From positions 1-43,524 of the forward strand of contig NZ_WBSM01000015.1 in NCBI RefSeq assembly GCF_009299505.1: DNA of 43,524 nt, written 5' to 3'. This document shows, piece by piece, positions 40,887-43,524 of this stretch. The DNA is from Bifidobacterium ramosum (GTDB lineage: Bacteria > Actinomycetota > Actinomycetes > Actinomycetales > Bifidobacteriaceae). Within the stretch, counting starts at the first letter, position 1; every line of letters starts with the position of its first letter. The notes below the pieces were generated by a model. It ran no database searches. It was not told the origin of the DNA and was given only the letters and a program-made list of their open reading frames with translations. Both the position numbers and the translations under genes were made by a program.

Positions 40887-42152
40887 ATGGAACAAAAAGA
40901 CGTCCTCAAAGCACTGCAGCGTGACCATGCGGCCGAACTCAAGCTCGCCGCCGAACGGTTGAAGGGGACCGCTCGTCACACCGAAATCATCCCCTCGCCG
41001 ATCCTGTCCGAGATGACCGGCCACAAGATTCTCCTCAAGCCGGAGAACCTGCAGGTCACCGGTTCGTTCAAGATCCGCGGTGCATACAACAAGATCGCGT
41101 CGCTGTCCGACGAGGAGCTTGCCCGCGGCATCGTCACCGCGTCGGCCGGCAACCATGCTCAGGGCGTCGCTTATGCGGCCCGCGAACGCGGCGCGAAGGC
41201 GACGATCTGCATGCCGACGATCACCCCGCCGCTCAAGGTCGACGCCACCAAGGCGTACGGCGCCGACGTGGTGCTCTACGGCGACGTGTTTGACGAGGCC
41301 GCCGCGCACGCGCTCGAATTGAGCGAGCAACAGGGCATGATCTACGTGCCGCCGTTCGACGATTACGAGGTGATCTGCGGCCAAGGCACGATCGGTCTGG
41401 AGATCCTCGAAGATGTGCCGGACGTGACCGACGTGGTTGTACCGCTCGGCGGCGGCGGCCTTGGCGCGGGCGTGGCGTTGGCGATCAAGACGTTCAAGCC
41501 GGATGTGCGCGTGATCGGCGCGATTCCGGAGGGTTCGCCGGCGTGGAAGGATTCGCTGGCGGCCGGTCGCGTGACTCCGGCCGATCAGGTGGTCACCTCC
41601 GCCGAGGGTGTGGCCGTCAAGCACCCGGGCGATTTGCCGTTCGCGTTGCTCAACGAGTTCCTCGACGATATCGTGACCGTGACCGAGCGTGACATCAACG
41701 AGATGATCCTGCTCATGCTCGAAAAGCACAAGCTGGTGGTCGAGGCGGCGGGCGCGGTGTCGCTGGCCGCGCTCGAGCACCTGAACCTGCGTTCGCGCAA
41801 GTTCGCGTCCGCGCCGGGGCCGCATGTGGTGGTGCCGATCATGTCGGGCGGCAACATCGATACCGTCACGATCGGCGCGGTGATTCAGAAGGGCATGATC
41901 GCGCGCGGCCGCATCATGAACTTCGAGGTCGAGCTGCCGGATATCCCGGGTCAGCTGGTCAAGGTCGCCACGTTGCTTGCGCAGGAGCGTGCGAACGTGA
42001 TCGCGCTGGATCACGACCAGTTCAAGGCGTCCGGCCACTACACGAACGCAGTATCGCTGAGCGTCACCGTCGAGACGAACGGCCCGGATCATATCGACCG
42101 CGTGCTCGCCGCGCTGCGCAACGCCGGCTTCCAGCCGAAGCGCATCTACTGA
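40887..42152 (+). CDS. ilvA: Threonine dehydratase (threonine ammonia-lyase) with C-terminal ACT domain
   Basis: A 421-residue PLP enzyme converting threonine to 2-oxobutyrate, the first step towards isoleucine. The PLP lysine is K62 in GSFKIRGAYNK. SAGNHAQGVAYA and the glycine-rich phosphate loop VPLGGGGLGAG follow. The last ~75 residues (FEVELPDIPGQLVKVATLLAQE...) form a single ACT domain, the medium-length form also found in many actinobacteria. ATG 40887 lies 7 nt after TACAAT (40874-40879) without a ribosome site, indicating a leaderless mRNA; sequence upstream in frame is not conserved-looking. A REP-like hairpin follows its stop. Confidence 0.92.
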   Translation: MEQKDVLKALQRDHAAELKLAAERLKGTARHTEIIPSPILSEMTGHKILLKPENLQVTGSFKIRGAYNKIASLSDEELARGIVTASAGNHAQGVAYAARERGAKATICMPTITPPLKVDATKAYGADVVLYGDVFDEAAAHALELSEQQGMIYVPPFDDYEVICGQGTIGLEILEDVPDVTDVVVPLGGGGLGAGVALAIKTFKPDVRVIGAIPEGSPAWKDSLAAGRVTPADQVVTSAEGVAVKHPGDLPFALLNEFLDDIVTVTERDINEMILLMLEKHKLVVEAAGAVSLAALEHLNLRSRKFASAPGPHVVVPIMSGGNIDTVTIGAVIQKGMIARGRIMNFEVELPDIPGQLVKVATLLAQERANVIALDHDQFKASGHYTNAVSLSVTVETNGPDHIDRVLAALRNAGFQPKRIY

Positions 42153-42171
42153 CGTTTCGCGTCATTGTATA

Positions 42172-42219
42172 GGCTCCCCTCGCTGAGGGGAGCTGTCGGC
42201 GCAGCCGACTGAGGGGAGC
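42172..42219 (+). terminator. REP-like half element acting as terminator of ilvA
   Basis: GGCTCCCCTCGCTGAGGGGAGC forms an 8-bp hairpin and GTCGGC-GCA-GCCGAC a second, followed by another GAGGGGAG. It closely matches the left arm of the repeat inside the methyltransferase gene (16900-16946). Placed 19 bp after the stop, it probably ends the transcript. Confidence 0.75.
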
Positions 42220-42258
42220 GGCGCGATCAGCATCTGCTTCTACGCCGCTTTCTAGCAC

Positions 42259-42292
42259 TGTGCGGTCAGCTCGTACCAACACCGACCGCACA
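42259..42292 (-). terminator. Hairpin terminator of the sirtuin gene
   Basis: A 9-bp perfect stem (TGTGCGGTC and complement) with a 16-nt loop, 12 bp beyond the sirtuin stop, in the spacer between convergent genes. Confidence 0.6.
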
Positions 42293-42304
42293 TGTCGCCC
42301 TGCG

Positions 42305-43060
42305 TTACCGTTCCGCCGCGATCGTCTCGTCCACGAGCTTCGGCAGCGCCACCGCGATGTCCTCACGGATCAGCCGCGTCGCCAGCCGGTCGTACTGCGT
42401 ACGTCCCATGTTCATAATCGTGATCGGCACGCCGGCCTGCGCGGCCACCGGCACCAACGATGCCGCCGGGAACACTTCCAGTGTCGATCCGATCACCCAG
42501 AACTCGTCCGCTTCGGTGACGCGCTTCATCGACTTTTCCGTTGCGCCGTCCGGCAACTGTTCGCCGAAATACACGACGTCGGTTTTGATGAGCCCGTTGC
42601 AGGGCATGTTTCCGTTGTATGGCAGTGTGCGGTGACAGTGCGGGTCCGGCTCCTCATCCAGTTGCGCCATGATGTCGGCCGTGTCGTATTTCGCGTGGCA
42701 CTTCATGCAGTGCGATGTGCCGATCGTGCCGTGCAGGTTCACGATCACATCCGGCGAATTGCCGGCCTTCTCGTGCAGCGCGTCGAAGTTCTGCGTGGCG
42801 AGCAGCGTGAGCAGTCCGGCCTGTTCCAGTTTGACGAGTGCCTTGTGTGCGGTGCCGGGCTGCGCGTTCCATACGGGCGATTCCTTCTGCCATCGCCACG
42901 AATACTCGCGCTCTTCCTTATTGGTGAGGAACGCGTCGATGTCGTAGACGCTCATTTGTTCGGGATGCTTGGTCCAGACGCCGTCCGGGCCGCGGAAGTC
43001 GGGGATGCCTGCGGACGTGGAGATGCCCGCGCCGGTTAGTACTGCGATTTTTTTCGTCAT
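42305..43060 (-). CDS. Sir2-family NAD-dependent protein deacylase
   Basis: A 251-residue sirtuin. Signatures run in order: VLTGAGISTSAGIPDFRG (NAD site), TQNFDALHEKAG, the catalytic histidine in NLHGTIG, a zinc-binding cysteine set (CMKC...PHCH...MPC), IKTDVVYFGEQLP, and GSTLEVFPAASL. Two positions differ from the commonest pattern (TQNFD rather than TQNID, NLHG rather than ELHG), which may affect specificity. It removes acyl groups from lysines using NAD, in the cytosol. ATG 43060 has no ribosome site; TATACC 7 nt upstream is a possible leaderless promoter. Upstream in-frame sequence is not sirtuin-like. Confidence 0.9.
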   Translation of the reverse strand: MTKKIAVLTGAGISTSAGIPDFRGPDGVWTKHPEQMSVYDIDAFLTNKEEREYSWRWQKESPVWNAQPGTAHKALVKLEQAGLLTLLATQNFDALHEKAGNSPDVIVNLHGTIGTSHCMKCHAKYDTADIMAQLDEEPDPHCHRTLPYNGNMPCNGLIKTDVVYFGEQLPDGATEKSMKRVTEADEFWVIGSTLEVFPAASLVPVAAQAGVPITIMNMGRTQYDRLATRLIREDIAVALPKLVDETIAAER

Positions 43061-43198
43061 AACTATAGGTATACGCCGGTTGCGTTTCGGTTGGGGGATT
43101 GCGGTGTGCGCACGTGTGTGCATGTGTATTGATGATGAACGACCGTTGACTGGCGGCTGAAATGTCACGACACGCCGTCCGTGGGATGATTTGGGACA

Positions 43199-43226
43199 TT
43201 GAAACGGTGATTTTGGGGTTTATGAT
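43199..43226 (+). promoter_or_regulatory. Strong rightward promoter, probable rRNA operon promoter
   Basis: TTGAAA (43199-43204) and TATGAT (43221-43226) are separated by 16 bp and followed by a GC-rich GGCCG discriminator, as in stringently controlled stable-RNA promoters. No protein gene starts after it in the remaining 300 bp. The 43061-43198 stretch behind it contains only the sirtuin promoter region. Confidence 0.65.
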
Positions 43227-43261
43227 GGCCGTATAAGGCACGAAAAGCCTATTTGCGACAC

Positions 43262-43300
43262 GCCGAGAGAACCGTGTGTTTTCAACGGTTCTCGGCTTTG
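43262..43300 (+). terminator. Hairpin in the promoter-proximal leader
   Basis: A 12-bp stem (GCCGAGAGAACCGT against ACGGTTCTCGGC, with a 2-nt bulge) is followed by TTTG, about 30 nt after the predicted start of the 43199 promoter. It may be an attenuator or leader structure, or end a small RNA of about 65 nt. Confidence 0.55.
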
Positions 43301-43524
43301 CTGCGCCCGCCGGTTTGCGTGGATGAGGGTGTGGGTGTAAGTTTATCTCTTGCTGCCGGTCAGCGAGTGGTTCTCTTCCTTGAGGATGCGAACTGATCGT
43401 GTGGTGGTGGTTTGAGAACTCAAGAGCGTGTTTGTACTACTTTTTAGAGTCAATGTTTTGATTGCCAGTCCGCTTGCCTCCTCTGGCCGTTTCGGCCGGG
43501 GGTTCTGCGAGAGCAGGTGATGGT
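43301..43524 (+). other. Probable leader region of a 16S rRNA operon
   Basis: No coding frame of note. TTTGAGAACTCAAGAGCGTG at 43411-43430 resembles the conserved boxA-type element (GAGAACTCAA...GTG) found before 16S rRNA in actinobacteria and needed for antitermination. GGCCGTTTCGGCC at 43485-43497 forms a small hairpin. 16S rRNA itself is not reached. The call rests on the antitermination-like motif and the promoter; no mature rRNA sequence is visible. Confidence 0.6.

Overview
The window looks like chromosomal DNA of a high-GC Gram-positive actinobacterium, most likely Bifidobacterium. The grounds are GC-rich coding bias, a block fhaA-fhaB-pstP-rodA-pbpA-pknA-pknB beside trpG, a DUF881 gene and crgA (the order known from the origin-proximal region of Mycobacterium and relatives), a class E sortase, tandem YhgE/Pip proteins, and intergenic hairpin repeats. 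Genus is inferred from gene content; no search was run.

Layout. 1-1454: tail of a carbohydrate ABC importer with a 5'-truncated permease and an intact second permease. 1455-1599: convergent spacer with a sequence identical to the classical ParB site parS. 1600-7905: amino-acid/peptide utilisation block (aminotransferase, peptide-binding lipoprotein, divergent M24 and M20 peptidases, Lrp/AsnC regulator), visibly lower in GC. 8055-9095: excisionase-like antitoxin and PIN toxin behind a repeat-rich promoter. 9420-12304: MFS-like carrier, small membrane protein, rhomboid protease. 12305-13456: gene-free 1.15 kb with three hairpin repeats and at least 15 DnaA boxes in about 320 bp. 13457-17990: membrane protein with a winged-helix regulator, two adjacent ~205-bp four-repeat elements, a CPBP protease and a methyltransferase carrying an in-frame repeat insertion. 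18313-30976: crgA, DUF881, sortase, trpG, then the leftward Ser/Thr kinase/phosphatase/peptidoglycan operon. 31527-43060: S9 peptidase, two overlapping YhgE/Pip genes, alpha/beta hydrolase, threonine dehydratase and a sirtuin. 43199-43524: a strong promoter and leader that probably introduce an rRNA operon whose genes lie beyond the window.

How the genes work together. The central operon couples a PASTA-domain kinase, a second kinase, their PP2C phosphatase and two FHA phosphopeptide readers to a SEDS glycosyltransferase (RodA/FtsW type) and a class B PBP. It is a cell-wall growth and division control unit, with CrgA nearby. The parS site, the DnaA-box array, the mycobacterial-type gene order and the rRNA leader all point to an origin-proximal location.

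The least explained material is non-coding: nine copies of a 46-58 bp hairpin built on AACGGACATACAGCCGATT, three ~205-bp elements with two direct and two inverted copies of a short motif at 42-43 bp spacing, a 68-bp loopless perfect palindrome, three tandem hairpins after 17990, a 126-nt polypyrimidine tract, and twin identical palindromes at one promoter. Positions were read by eye; family assignments rest on motif recognition.
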